A stretch of 64,000 nucleotides of DNA from Enoplolaimus lenunculus (taxonomy: Eukaryota > Nematoda > Enoplea > Enoplida > Thoracostomopsidae), in assembly GCA_030248215.1 (NCBI GenBank), contig JASANG010002348.1, forward strand, positions 32,779 to 96,778, read 5' to 3'. Below are positions 24,232 through 39,200 of the stretch, piece by piece. Position 1 is the first letter of the stretch, and each line of letters opens with the position of its first letter. The translations under genes and the position numbers were made by a program. The notes beneath the pieces are model-generated. The model was not told the DNA's origin. It ran no database searches and was given only the letters and a program-made list of their open reading frames with translations.

Positions 24232-27200
24232 ATGGATTCAAGATCTTCAAGCCCTGATGTAGAGGTGGTGGACGTGATCACACCGTTATCAAATTATCCA
24301 CGGTAAGGGAAAATTTGCTTGATAACATGATACTGTGTTCAGCCTAGATTTTTGGCCGCATTGTTTGCTTTGCTTCTGAATTTGGTCAGCTTCTAAGTTA
24401 CAGATTACGATTAATTTGTCTTCAGTTCGTACAGTACGTATGTATTTTCAACTTACGGTCTAGCAATTAACTAAATGTTTTTAACCCAAGCTTTGTTGCC
24501 ATCCTGCAGCAGCAGTGTCTGGAGCCGCAGACATACATCGGAGTTGCGAAGTCTCCATATAAGCTAAATTTTTTGCGTTTTAAAGTAAAATTAGTTAATT
24601 TTGCTGAGTATGTTCGTAACGCGAGACGTTAAGACGGAGCATAGTTTTTTGTTTCAGTAATCGCAATGTTTCGAAGTATCCACTATCAATGGTTCCACAA
24701 CAAGATCTTAATGGTAAGTAAAAACATTGTTGTCATTTCTTACTCGGCGTGCAATAATTTTCCCTCAAGTATATAACTAGCTGAAGAATGGAGTTATTCG
24801 GCTGGTGCACAAACCACAAAACGTAAATATTGAAGTTACGTTACAATTAAAATTTTTATATTGTTCATGAACTAACGCTCAAATCCAAACTAGGATGGCA
24901 CAACTTGCAAACTCCTAGCAATTTATTTTCTTGAACAAAACACTTTCATTTTCAATGATCATGGACGCATGTAATATTTTTTGCGTCTGGTTGCGGTAGA
25001 GGTAATATGTAGTATAGGTATATAAGGATTACTTTATCATAAAAATAATAAGTGCATTCTTTTTTGCAACATATATATAGTTATACATAGCAATACAACA
25101 AAAAATTTTATATTTAATTCTACCCTAGAATTGCAAGACCTGGAGTGCAAAATGTTTTGCTGTCGTCTGTCTTTATTTTCTTTTAGGCTCCTTTCAAACG
25201 CGTTTACCTGCAGGTACAGTTCAAGTTGAATCGAATGACAACGGTGGTCTTTTATTGAGCTATGCTCCCTCATTGATCCAACAACAGTCGCATCTCACGA
25301 AAACTCAACGAACAAACGTCGATAATTGTGTTGAGAAAGCGAACCCTGGAGCAGTTAGCAGTTTAAACAACCACTTTCTTTTGCCAAAAGTCGTTGATTC
25401 CCGTGAAAGTTTTCAAAATCTGGTTGCTGGATCAGCGTGTGAAGTACCTACAGGTGTCTTTGAGGCATCAACTGCTATCTATTCACATATAGACCCAAAA
25501 CAAAACGACACAATGATGCGCGACGAGAACACCAATTCATCCATACATATTTCGAATGTTCAGTCCATTGAACCTGCGTTTTTATTGAATCTTGGTGGAA
25601 TGGACCTCGAATCAGTGGCCCATATAGGACCAGGTCGACGAAAAACAGTCCAACCTCTAGCTACAAGCGGTTGTTTGACGAAATCTGCTGTTAATTTACA
25701 GCAGGGCCCCTCAACTGCCGGATCCGCTTCTAAAATCAATTCACAACATGTTCAAGGGGTTTGTTTGCCGAGTCACAGTTGCTCCACAGGAATGGTTGCC
25801 AAGACTTTTGGACATGGAAATGAGCTTACTTTAATCCCCATGATTCCAGACGTTTCAGTGTCAGATGTGGACACGGTTGATATTGCTGATGATGAAGATG
25901 ATGATTTGCTTATTGTTGTAAGTTTATGTTTTGTTTGATTTTTTAATTCAGTTTAACCGATCACTAGGTGTTTGTCATCGTGCCAACGGACTATCGAATA
26001 AGCGGTTCCGGCAAAAATCCTCATCCCGATTCGGTCGTATTCGGCATTGCATCAACGGTAATAATCGGGGTTTTTCGTGACTTTCGACATCAACATCGGT
26101 ACGGCAAGAAAATGCCGATAATTTTTGCACATAAACGTGAGTTGAAATGCTATCAGTTTCGCTTGTTGGTGTATATCCGTGCGTCTGCCTTTATGATTGT
26201 TAGAATTTAAGTCTTCGCATTTATAATGAACCTGAATTGTGGTTCCGGCGTTTTTTCACCTTCCGGTTCCGGTAAATTTTAACCTTCCAGTGTCAAAAAT
26301 TCCCCGCAAACGCTAATAACAATAATTTTAACTAATATTACTGACAACTTTACCAGAAGTTGAAAGAAGCACAATTATATAAAATAGATAATCTATAATT
26401 GAAACTGTGATTAATATATATTTTATATATTAGTCACAGCTTCAGTTTATCATAAGGCTCAGGCGGGTTGAACTTGTTGCTGCAAGATACTTTCGAATGC
26501 TGTATGCCCTGAAACGGTCTTTATATAATTGTGCTTTTTTCAGTTCATTATTGAATTGTACTAGTTACTACCGGTATTTGTAACGCTATTAAAAATTATG
26601 AGTACTCAGCGTAATAAAAATCACATTTTGCCGAATGTCCGCCTCAAAAAAAGTCCAGGTCTTTATGTTTTAACATTGAAAATTTTTGGCCTAGAAAAGT
26701 CCTGGGGGGCCCCAGCAAAAAAATTTGCTGAGGGGCATTTTGCTGGGGGGCGGCCAAAAATTCGTCGGGGGGCCTTTCCGGGGGGCGGCAAAATTTTCGC
26801 CGGGGGGAAAATGAAGATTTCGAAAAGTGCTAGGCCCCCCGCCCACCCCCATTCCCACTGTGGAGAAGCCAGGTATATAGTATATAAACTTGAACAATCA
26901 CTGTGAATAAACCATCGAAAATAGGTTTTGCTTCCGTAGGTAATGAAAATCGAAAATACAGCCTATTAAGCAAATACCTAGGTTCAACTAAGGTTAATTT
27001 ATCAATAATATAGCAAAAAAATTAAAATGAATTTTTCGGTGGCACGTATTTTTAACTTACCGGTTTCGGTGATTTTTCAAATTTCAGTTCCGGTAAATTG
27101 TAATTCCGGTTGCACTCTGGTCGAAAGGTTAAACATGTATATTTGCTTTTTGTCAAAATATGCAGTTAAGTATCCGAGTTTGATTTTTTGCCCATTACAA

Positions 27201-30200
27201 ATTCTAGAGTATGTTAGCGTGTGACTCAGTATGTATTTGGTTTGTATTTGACAGGGACAACCAAAACCAGCTATAATCCACTAAATTATGTGAAAGCTAC
27301 TGGACCATCTGGGGACAAGTTTTAAGAGCGGGCACATTTAAAATTATGAAAATAAATAAATTATTGTTCTCAGGATGAAATTCACAACAATTCTGCATCA
27401 AATTTTAATGACGAGAAGCAGCAGAGTGTCAACAAATCCTCAGGTGAGTACGATTCCGTAAGAATGTTAACAGAAAAACCATCACAATAGGATTTTGAGT
27501 GAACCAGACATCTGCGGGCGTTTATAGAACGCTTTTGCGGAAACGGTTGAACACATCGCAAAGTAAACATAAAGCGACCAGCTTACTCTGTAGATTTCGT
27601 GTATTGACTCAGGTTTGTTTTTGCAATGTTTATGTTTTTTAATGTTAGTTCACAGGTTCGCAACGATTTTATCAAAATAACATCCCTATACAATAATATA
27701 CGATATAATGAGCATACATGTTAATTTTAATTTGTCTGCCTCCGGCTTTTATGTAAGGATGTGCCGATTTATCGGCACTGCAAAAATTTGCGGATTCTTT
27801 GCCGATACTTTTTGGACTTAACAGTGAGTTGGAATGCTATCGATTTTACTTGTTAGCGTATATCAGTGCGTCCGATCGGGAAAATGCCGTGTCTGTTGTG
27901 TTGTGTTTGAAAAATTAATAAAAGTGACCGGTTACGTGTCATCAAATTATGTATAACCCGTTATACTTAATAGGGTTTAAGTGTTGCATCATCAAAAAAT
28001 TTGGGATCGGCACCAGCGATGGGTGTCTGTCTTGGTAATTGGCAAGGGCAGGTTTTCTTGGCCTCGGTTTTTTGAGTCTCAGTGGTTCGCCAGATACAAA
28101 CGAATTCTAGTGGAAGGCTGTTGTTTACTTGAGTTTCAGTATGGCTGTATTGTTGAAGTAAGTGATGCCTTATATTTGAAAAAAATGAACAAAAAACTGA
28201 CGAAAAAAGCAATTTGAAATAATTTACATATTTCGAAAATATTAATTTTATCAGTGATGACCAAAAATGGACCGACACTCTTCATACCGTCCATCCCTGA
28301 TCGGCACATCACTACTGATATGTATATGTTATCGTACTGCGAACGTGTATTGCACTGTATAATGTACGTGTTGTATTGATTTGAGAACGTTGTAATTTTA
28401 GGACATACAGGCTCAATGACATTTGACGTAAGTTTTAGTTTTGTTACAAAATATGATTTGTTAATTGCGACTATTTACAATTAAAGTGTACAAAACCGTG
28501 CTACATGAATGGATTAATATTTTTAGTTAGGCAGGCGTGGAATGTGTCCTGTTGTTTTCAAACGAAATCAAGATTTTGGAAAGTTGAGTTAAATTTTGTT
28601 ATGAAAATTCCGACGAGCTTTTTTGTTACCGCTGAAAAAGTTGTAAAAGTCCCTGAACAAGAATTGTAAAAAAATTGCGACTCCTAAAACTCCATGTCTT
28701 TCTTGCTGCCCAGATGGTTTTGGTATGTACATTAGGTTTGGCTTGGTAGGTATTGTTGTGAAATTCATATGATCGCTTTGGTCCGGCAATAATCTAATAC
28801 ACGAACGCGCGCATTTAAAAACACAACTAGGCTTTCGTTAATTTTACCAGCGGTTTGTAAAAAACTTATTTTCTTTTGCTTAGCATAAATGCTCTTAAAT
28901 CCGTTATTGGCACTAAAACCATTAAAACTTTTTGAACAAAATCTTGTTTTATAACGCATACGTATATTCACAAGGATTTAAAGCTCATTGGTTTTTGCGT
29001 AGCATAAATGCTCTTAAATCCTTTATTGGCACTAAAACCCAGTAAATTTTTTAACAAAATCTTGCTTTATAACGCGGACGTATATTCACAAAGATTTCTA
29101 AAAAAATGGTGAACGTACTCAAAATGTTTAAGATTTTACATGACTTTGGTTACTTTTGTTTTATTTGAAGTCTGCTATTTTTGCTGTTTGTAGAATATGA
29201 TGTTAAAGCATTCAACAGCCAATGGGGTACAAGTTGGTGTTGTTCGTCCGTTTCTGCAAACTCGATCGCAAAATGCGCTCTCGCAAGATATTGCTCAGTC
29301 CAAAAAATCCCATCTGTATTCTAGCCAGGGCAGTCCAACTTGCAGAAAGGTAAACAATGAATCAGGTGACACCAGTGCAGGTCCTTTTCATATATTCCCA
29401 CATCAGCAAAAAGCCGACGCTCCTATACGGTGCGCAGGATATGTTGTTCAGTGTGATGGACTTGTGGTGCCAGATTCTAATACGGAAAATGGCAGCGTGA
29501 TTCCTGATGATGTAGCAGCGTTTAAAGATTCAACTACAAGTTCTACAGCCGATGATGCTACGAAAGCTGGATTTTCAAGCCCGGTGCTCAATCGAATATT
29601 TGCTAAAATGCAACAACCATATGCAAGAAATAATCGGTAAGTTTTTCTTTTACGGCTATACAATTAATATCGACCCATGTTAATCATTATGGCCTGCCCA
29701 CTAAACGGAAACCTTGGAAAAAGCGGATACTAAGATAGGTTATTCTAATACAAGTAAGGGATGTGCCGATGAATTGGTATCGGCATTGGTGGGTGATAAG
29801 TCACCATTTTTGTGAGTATTGCCATCGGCACTGTATAAAAATTGCCGATTGTTTGCCGATATATACTATTTGTGCTTAACAGTCAGTCGGAATGCGGTCA
29901 ATTAATTTCACGTCTTGGCGTATTTAAGTGTGTCTGATTAGGGAAACCGTTATTTCTCTTACGTTTGTGTTTGAAAAAATCAATTGAAATTAACCGTTCT
30001 CTATGCTATCTGTTCTGTAAGCATAGCATACTAAAGTTCGGCATCTGTATCAGCGGGGTTTTTGTATCGGTACATCCCTAATCCTAAGTCAAGCACTGTC
30101 TAGGGTCTGCGGTCTTATGGCTTTCAGTTCCAGTCGTAGACCGTAGTATGGGCCCAAAAATCAATAACTACAGTACACGTTTCACGGACGTGGGCGTAGG

Positions 30201-33200
30201 TTGGATTTTGGAAACGGGTTGTTACGTTAGGTTCTAAGAGGGTTTGTCTAATAAAACGCTCCTCGCGTTGAGCCTTGTTAACACAAAGTGTCAAACTCAC
30301 CGTGCATTGAAACCATTGTAAATCATTTTAGTTTAGATTTTTATAAAAACAATGTATTTGGTTATGAAAGGCGATTAGGTAACAGATGGCCGTTTATTTG
30401 ATTATAGCTAGATCGTTAGTGGAGAGCATCCTGGATTGTTGGGCAAACCGAAATGCTTTGAAAACCTTAAAATATTGGTGAAAAAAATTTAAATGATTGA
30501 TAAAACAGCGGATTCAAAAAATAAAAATGAAGTTTTTAAGGGCCAGTTTCTTTCGAAATGAAATCCTGGGACGGTCATTGGTTTCCAAGCTGTAATTTCG
30601 GCACGCAGTCAGAAATCAATTGACTTAATATCGATGAAGATGTGTTAGACTTCGAATTTTTCGAATATTTCAGCGCGTCTGATTCTGGCTCATTTGCGCA
30701 TACAAATATTGAGTCATGGAAACTTCCGTCAATGACAAATATAGGCCTACGAAGCAATAATACCACTTCACGTGATAAAACGGTCAACAACTTTAATCTT
30801 TCGCCTTTACGGTCTAGACAGTCCAACAGCAACAACAGTTATAATAGTAATAATAATAATAATAAATATAACGTGAATAGTTGCAATAATATAGTACAAC
30901 GTTCGGTACAACGCAATCCTCTTTCTAGAGAGTATTATGCGCGCGCACGTAAACCACGATATCGGTTTCTGTATTGCGACGGCGATTTTACTTCAGGGTT
31001 TGTGGTAAGTGGCAAATGTATTATCTATTGCGCGAGTGTTTTTTTAATTTTTTGAACGTATATCACTGTATCATTATAGTAGCAGGGTTTTTAAAAGAAA
31101 TTTGATTTGGTTTTCTTACGTTCTTCAACTTAATATCGACAGATATTTTAGTATATAATGTAAAACTGAGCAAGTCGTATTATATATTGTGTGAAAATAT
31201 TCTAGTTTTATGTTTTGCTGAGCGTTGAAAATAATATAACATTAGGGTCCTACAAAGCTATTTCTTCTTGTTTTATCTAGTCTGTTTCAAGTTTAATATT
31301 GGCAGAAAGTATGTATGTAACAGGGTGACCTGTATATCCGGTTCCGGTAAAAGATCGATATCCGACTCCGATATTATGAGTTGCAAGATATTTATCGTTG
31401 AAAAGTATGTCATAACTTTGTATTACTATTACAGCATAATTCCTGACTAAAGTTTACAATATATCACCGCGACTTTTTATTGAAATATATGTACTTAGTT
31501 AATACTCGGCTCCGGCATCCACTTCCTTCAGGATATTTTACTATCCCGTTCAAACTCCGGTATTTTTTGTATCCGGTCGCATCCTGATAATATAATAAAT
31601 AAGATATTGAACAAGTCGTATTGTATTTTAGTGTGGCTGGAACGATTGTTGCAAGAAACTGGTGTCGAATGTTGCAATGGTTGCTCATGTCATGGCTCAT
31701 GTTGCTAATTTTCGTATTACAACCACAGTTTGCGACGAATCAACTAGCACATTTGCTGCTTTGTGTCGATACTGTTATCGGGCGTATCCGACAATGTATA
31801 AACTTGAAACTCATATTAACAAGGTACTGTTTGTATATTTAGATAAAGTTTCAATCTGCTAATCCTATGTTATAACGAACGCGAAATTTATTTATATACA
31901 AAGAATTTTTTAGAAAATCTCGCTGCTTTTAACGAGGATTTCCAGAATCAGTGAGCGAAAACACGCGCAAATAGTTAAAAATTGTGAGCCGCTTTTGTGA
32001 ACTGTTTTGAGCAGTTACGTAATTATTTAATATACTGGTTGGTTTTCTAAAATCTTACTTGCACTAAATTTTTAGAACAAATATTTATTTAGTATTTACT
32101 TACCATGCGCGTAAGTATATACAGTAGCATTCATAAGTATAATGCTGGAAACTTAATCATTATTTATGTTCTAGACGCATTTCAATTTGCAACCATGTAA
32201 CTTTGTGTGCTATTTGTGCGATATAGAACATCGATCGTTGTCTGATTTATTGGCACACATAGACAACCACGTCGCACGAGAAATGCCTTATCACTGCCCG
32301 TTGTGTCCGTTTGCGTCCTCGTTTCACTGTGACATTATTTACCATTATCAAACGGTAAGTGTACCGTTTAGATGTTAGTTTTCAATGGAAAACCCAATAC
32401 AGATATGTGACCTGATGTGAAAAAATTCAGTAGAAGTAATTCGGTTTGGGTACTTGAAAAGAATTGTGCTTCTATTTTCCCAATTAGGGTGGCTATTCGG
32501 GCAAAAATTAACCCAGTTAGCAATTCTAAGTGAGGCTCTGTGGCTTGAATGTTAATTTTTCTCATTGAGCTTAATGATTACTCTTACAAGAGTATCTAAC
32601 TTAGTAAAAGTTGTATTGTACAAATTGTACCACCGGACGTTGCGATTCTGACCGACCCCTTCCTTTATTTAGGGGGTGGTAACGTGTAACACGCAGAACA
32701 TGCATGGGTTTTAAAAGTGTAAGGGGAGCAACTTTGCAATTCTGAAATATTTCAAAATCTGAAATTGAAAGAATCTGCAAAGTTGTATAATGACACTCAG
32801 GTTATTTATGGGTTTTTGCGCGGACTGAAAAAGTATCTAATTTTAGTTTATTTTCAGTTGCATTACAACTCCATCGATTTGTTGTGCCCGTTGTGTTTGC
32901 TGAAATTTCCGGCTCGCGTCAAACCGCAACAATCGTGGCGGTCCGGGGAACCGGCAGACACTCTTGAATATTGCTCACATATGTATCGTCACGCGGATTC
33001 AGATTACGCTTGCCTTGGCTGTCGCCTACGATTTATCAATCAGAGTCATCTGAAACGACACCAAGAAGATCATCATATGGATAATTTGGCGACTCCAGGT
33101 TGGTATGCAGTGTATGATCGGGAAATTGCATATAGTTGTAACATATGAAAATAAATATCCGGGCTCCGCAATGTACTATCGGTATTCCGGTCAACCGTAT

Positions 33201-36200
33201 TTATGGCGCCTCAACCGATTAGTAGTAATTGACAATCAATATGAAATGTTTTGTATTAAGTACAAGTATATATGCATACGTGTCTTGTATTGTGTACACT
33301 GGTATTTCGTATATAGTTGTAAGTCCAGGATTTTATTTCTGGTGAGACGGTCTTTTAATAAATTTCATTTGTGTATTTTATGTGTGTGTGTTGTTTGAAC
33401 TACACAAGCATTTTTCCTCTAATTCCGCATGTAACCGTTCCTGCAGTTTTAGACGTTGTGATGTGCCAAGTTGATTCATATTTGCCACGCTTCATTGACA
33501 AGTCTCACGAACGAAGTGCCGTAGCGTTATCGCGTCGTACAGTGAATCCGGTCAATCCATCACTCACACTCCAGAATTCTTGGTGCATCGAATGCTTGCA
33601 GCCGATGTCTGCGTCCGAGCATTACGGTTCAAGGTAAGATAAATTTTAATTTGGCAGGAAAATTTCGAATGTGTTTAACTATTTGGCAATTTTTCTTTGA
33701 AGAAACGCAAATATTTATAATAAAACCACTAGATGAAACACTTTGCGAAAATTATATATTGTGAAATTCAGGGTTCAGCCGGAATTTCTGTCCCTGTTTC
33801 TGCATTTAATGATGCAGGAACCGGAATTTTTACAGTTCATAGGTAATAATTATTCATAAGCATCTAAATATTGGAAACTTTTTATTTAAAAAGTTATTTC
33901 GAAAATGAGTTAGATTAGAAATTTGATGTGTTTTCGCAAAACTTTATGATGAAATAGTTGAAAATTCGCTTAAGCCATTTGTTGGCTTGTTGTGTAAGAA
34001 GTCCAAAAGTAATTCGGTGATGAAAATTATCAAATCAGGTTCCTGTTTATGTTCCAGCAAAAAATAAATCCCTGTTTCGGTAAAACTTTGTTCCTGTTGG
34101 AACCCTGTTAAAATTATGCTAAAATTATTTGGCTTTATACGTAGCTTTTGGGTGTGGAATTTTTTGCCTAGAATTTTGCCACCTTCCTTCTCAATTTTTC
34201 TGTCTGTCTACATTAAAGAAACTAGTAGCTGCAAGCATTGTTCAGGTTTTGCGATTCTAACCGTTTAATGCTTTCTACCACAGTAACTTGCGTGTACCAT
34301 CTCATAACAATCTTTACGTCATGTCTGTCCGAAAAAAGTTGGTAGGTCGAAATTATGTCTGAAGCTAAATTGAATAGTCAAAAGTTGTGTTTATAAGATT
34401 GATATGCCGCTTACAACAATACTAGGAAAACCTTTTGCTAAACCGAAGCGGCCTGTGGGTGAGTGTACAAGAAAAAACGTTTCGTAGCATCGTTGTCAAA
34501 ATTGGTTCGAATTGTGTATTATCAGCTGCTGTTTGTAGATCGTATATCTATCGCTGCCCGTACTGCACATTTCGCACTCAGTGCAAGCAGTCGTATAGAA
34601 ACCATATAAAATCAGGAAATGCTATATTTCGACGCCGCGAACCAATACTAGAGCGACCAGGGATTTGTTCGTGTGGCTTTTCGTCAGTGTTTGGCAATAA
34701 ATTAGGTAACAAGGGGGCAGTTTTCACTTGACCTAATTTTTGTGAAATTTTGTGTTTCGACTGATGGTGCTTTGCAATGTAAAAGTACTACCGGATATAT
34801 GTAGTTCAGACAAACAATCGGCATACTTCTCTGGTATTCTACGTCATAACAGAGCTCTATGTTAAACTATTATTTTATTACAATAATCACAATATTTCGC
34901 AGTGATTTTATTCCAAACGCCATCAATAAGTGTTATACCAAGAAACTCAGTTACGCGGATATAGATGTATTCGGCTCCGGTATTTCTCGGTATCCTTTCG
35001 ATTCTGCTGCCTTTTCGGTATCCGTGCGTTTGCGTACCTGTTTTCAAAGAGAATATTTTCCGTAATAAGTGTAGTTGTCGTAGCCCAAGTAGTAATTCAG
35101 CTCAATTTCGAACTGGGCTAGTCCAAAGCGGAATTACACTTGGGCTAGCCCAAGGCGGAATCACGTCTGTTAAAGCTGTGCGTTTTCTGTTTGGTTACTT
35201 GATAGTCAAAAATCCTGTTTGATTCCTTTTTTCCTCAGTAAACCTGTTTGGTGGCCAACAGGTGGTGATTAGTTAGCCAATCAGAAAAGAGTATTCGAGT
35301 CAGCCAATCGTGTTTGAGCTTCGAATTAAGGTGGTAGCCAATCACAAGGCGTGCACATGTCGCATAGAAAGAATTACGCCCTGGACTGGCCCAATTACGA
35401 ATTGGGCTGAATTACGACTTGGGCTACGACATAGTACCGTAGAAATATTCCTTAGAATTCCGTTTTCTTCGTTTTTGTTTGTGCAGTGATTATGTTTTAG
35501 CGTCACATTTGGTACGTTGTGAAATGTCAGACAAAACTGCTCGTTTGTTACAGACAACATCGGCATCCCACTTAGCTGCCCTAGGTAATGCAGTGCGCAT
35601 GTAATCGACAGTTTTTAATTTTCATCATAAACTTTGCTTTCGGTTTTCATCATAAACTTTGCTTTCCTCAGCTTGAATACCATGCAACCAAACTCAAATT
35701 TAACCAAGTCTTCACTTGTGGTGGTTGAAAAATTTGTGGTCTGTTCGATTGTCGCATATAATAATCTTTTTCGTATTTCAGGTAATGTTTCTATGCACTA
35801 TACGATGTTACTATCACCTGAAATTATGGCTGCACTCCGTCTGCACACTACAGCTCCGCGATCCGGCCATGGTAACCAGTCATGTCCTATTGAGCACAAT
35901 AACGTTATTGGATTTCTGGAAAATTCCGCACCTTGTGATAGGCCGATGGATATTCCGATGAATAGATCGACGCAAGAGGAGTGTAGTTCAACATGTGACC
36001 AGGTGACTCCGAAGCACAACGAATTTGATTTGCTCACCGTTGATGCGAATGTGGATTGCGAGGATTATAGGGGTGAGTGTTATTGAATACTGAATAGGTG
36101 TAGCTGTGTTTTCTATCTTTAGCGGACAACCTGAGCCAGAGAGCATTGTGGCAACTGTATATCTACTTGATTTGCATGCTGCTTGAACGCCTGGCTCTAT

Positions 36201-39200
36201 AATTTAGTATTATGTGAGCCTGCATTTTAAAATTTACTATCAGTACTTTGTATAAGTTTAAATTAGAAACGTAAGAGTTTTGCTGCCCGCTCTCAGCCAC
36301 TTTTAAACGTATTAAATGGAAAAGAACGACCTTCGGCCAAACGAGAGGTACCCCCGGGTCCGGAGCGGGTCGCTCAGAATCAACACCTTAAGGGAAACGC
36401 GAATTCCGCGAGCTCTTGTGCACAACACACCCCAGACTAGGTTAGCCTGGATTTTAGTTCCATAGAATAAGGAACACGGGACAGACAAGGGATAACGAGG
36501 AATAAAAAGCAAGGGAAGCAAAATCCTTTTACAGCCACTCCGTATGGCAAAGACGGGCCAGACGGCTAAGTAGTGGAGTAACAGGTGTACACCGGGTAAA
36601 CAGGCTAGGATACGAGGGTGGAATCAAGAAACACAGGGAAAACGTCCATGGACACGCGAAAGACAGTTTCAACGGAGCTGAAAAATCGAAAAAATCAACG
36701 CCGCCCTAACGCACACTGCCAGGTGAATGATTGAACACCTGGAGTATATATACAGTAATATCAGTCATTCGCCATTTGTGCTCACACATGAGACTGATCA
36801 GCCCACCCATGCGTTAAAAACCTAAGATTCATGTGAGAACTTTACTGTAATCCGAAAGAACTCCAAAGCATATAATATAAGACACCTTTATGTGCGAACA
36901 GAATGATAAATGAAGGAAAATAACACATTAAGCACTTAAATTACAGACCACGTTAAGCTCCTTTGCGTCCAGATTCGATATTGCATTTAAAACAATTGCC
37001 AGTTCCGACCGGAAATGACTTCCGAAAAAACTTCAAAATCAACATAAAACATCGAGAAACTGATAGCGCTACAAACCCAAAAGTAACAACTGCGCTCCAA
37101 AGACAAATTTTCAGCTTCTTTTATAGCTGAAAAGCTTAGCTAACAGCCGGGGTAATTTGTATAGAGGCTGGGGAAATTTGCATAAGTTATGAGAAATTTG
37201 ATTAAAAGATAAAATTTTATGCACATGATATACTGGCTGGTAACAACTGGTGAAACAGAAATGGAAAAAGAGAAGTCAGGGAGAAAAAAACGCCCAAAAG
37301 AGGTCAAAAAGAAACAACAACAATAGCAACATTTTTCAGGAAACACACGTTTGTGAGATCAGTAAGGTCGGGTAAAAATGCACCAAATTAAATTAAACCA
37401 AGCTGAGATGAACTGAGCTAACTTTTGTCTCAACGTGACATCAACGGGGCATTGGAACTAACTTTTGAATAGAGAGCGAGGCGACAGACCCAGTTGCTTA
37501 TTTACAGTTGTGACTTGGCGGAAGACGGGAACACGTCTTTACGATAAGCTAGGATTTGCAGAAATCGTTAAAAACCAAAACCTCTCTAAAGGTCAATAAA
37601 CTCTTTAAATGTGCGGCGATAATTTTAATACATGGTAATGTTATGATTTAATTCTAATAGAATATCAGACATTTCTATATGTTTTAGAACACAGACAAAC
37701 ACGTAAGATGTTATTGACGCCGAAACGCCATATGTCTCATTCTGATAAATCTCTGGTCGGCAGCGCAAGCAAAACCAAACGTATACGTCTTGAGGTTATA
37801 AGCTTTGAATTGTGTATTTAAGTCGTATGTTGACTGTATGATGTCGTGTGTCCATACAGAACCCTTTGTGAGATTGGGCTGTTACTAATTTTTAAAAATG
37901 TAACATCAAAACAAGTTTTTGTCAACGGGTTTGGTTGCATATTATGTTTACAAGAATGCAACCAGAATTACAATTACCGGAACCGGAATTTGAAAATTTT
38001 ACCGGAACCGGAAAGTGAAAATGCATTTCACCAAAAATTTCATTTTAATCTTATTTTTTGCTCTATTATTTGTGAAATAACCTTAGTCGAACATAGGTAT
38101 TTATTTTATTTGTTGTATTTTAGATTTTCATCATCGACTGAAGTTAAATCCACCAACAATGGCTTATATTCGGAGTACAAGTGGCTTTCAAAAGAAATTC
38201 GTAAAAATTAGCAAAGTTAAGAAAACGGCCAAATTATAACACCGGAATTTTTAAATCCGGTAAAAATTTACCGGAACCGGAAGGTGAAAAAATGCCGGAA
38301 CCAAAATTCCGGCTGCACCCCGATGTTTACGAATAAAATTTGCAAATTCAACATAATTTTCGCTATCTGTCTACTTCTGTGTTACATTCGGTTCCCGCTT
38401 TGGTAAAAATTCTTGTGTTTCGGCTCTCATTGTTTCACCTTCGATTGCACACTGTTGCTTAAGTGCATAAATGTGCAATAATGAAAAAAGACCACATTTC
38501 CAACACGTATTAAAAACGAGTATTGTTTTTTCAGATTCCTTATATCCAAATGTCGCCCAATAATTGTGGCAGGGGGTCCCATTGTTCAACATCCGGCCAG
38601 CTTAGCAGTCCTAAGCATTCAGATCTCATTTGTGTTGGTGCGACAGAATCCCACAGTATGCAGCAACTCGAAAGCAATGTTCAGCCGGTTCCGCCTGATA
38701 GTACGAATATGAGCGGCAGTTCGAGCGAAAATAACCATGGCGTTGCAATGGATGATCGTCAAAAACAAATCCTTGAAGCGACTAGGGGGTCCCATTGTTC
38801 AACATCCGACCAGCATAGCAGTTCTAAGCATTCAGATCTCACTTGCGATGGTGCGACAGAATTCCACAGTATGCAACAACTCGAAAGCAATGTTCAGCCG
38901 GTTCCGCCTGATAGTACGAATATGAGTGGCAGTTCGAGCGAAAATAACCTCGGCGTTACAATGGATGATCGTCAAAAACAAATCCTCGAAGCGACTAAAC
39001 GAATGTTGGCACGTCGGGCACCTCCGGAAGCAGCTGGTTTTCGGTGGCGACGCCTTCGGGAACGCATTCGGCGGCAATGTGGTAAGATGAATCCTGTGCA
39101 ATTAAGTGGGAATCATTTTTAGCTTTAATACCATGATAAATTTGTTCGAATCGGCAGAATTACAGTCACGGACAGAACTAAAAGCGCAGCAACATCAATT

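Noticed and set aside
27267-27325. Extra zinc-finger gene exon after TTTGACAG at 27,266 (TTKTSYNPLNYVKATG)
   Set aside because: The open frame needs an incoming phase that the preceding exon does not provide, and no good donor follows before TAA. The exon at 27,374 fits phase 0 exactly.
28882-29100. Possible CRISPR-like or direct-repeat array
   Set aside because: Only two long copies of one 119-bp unit, in an animal intron; it is a simple tandem duplication.
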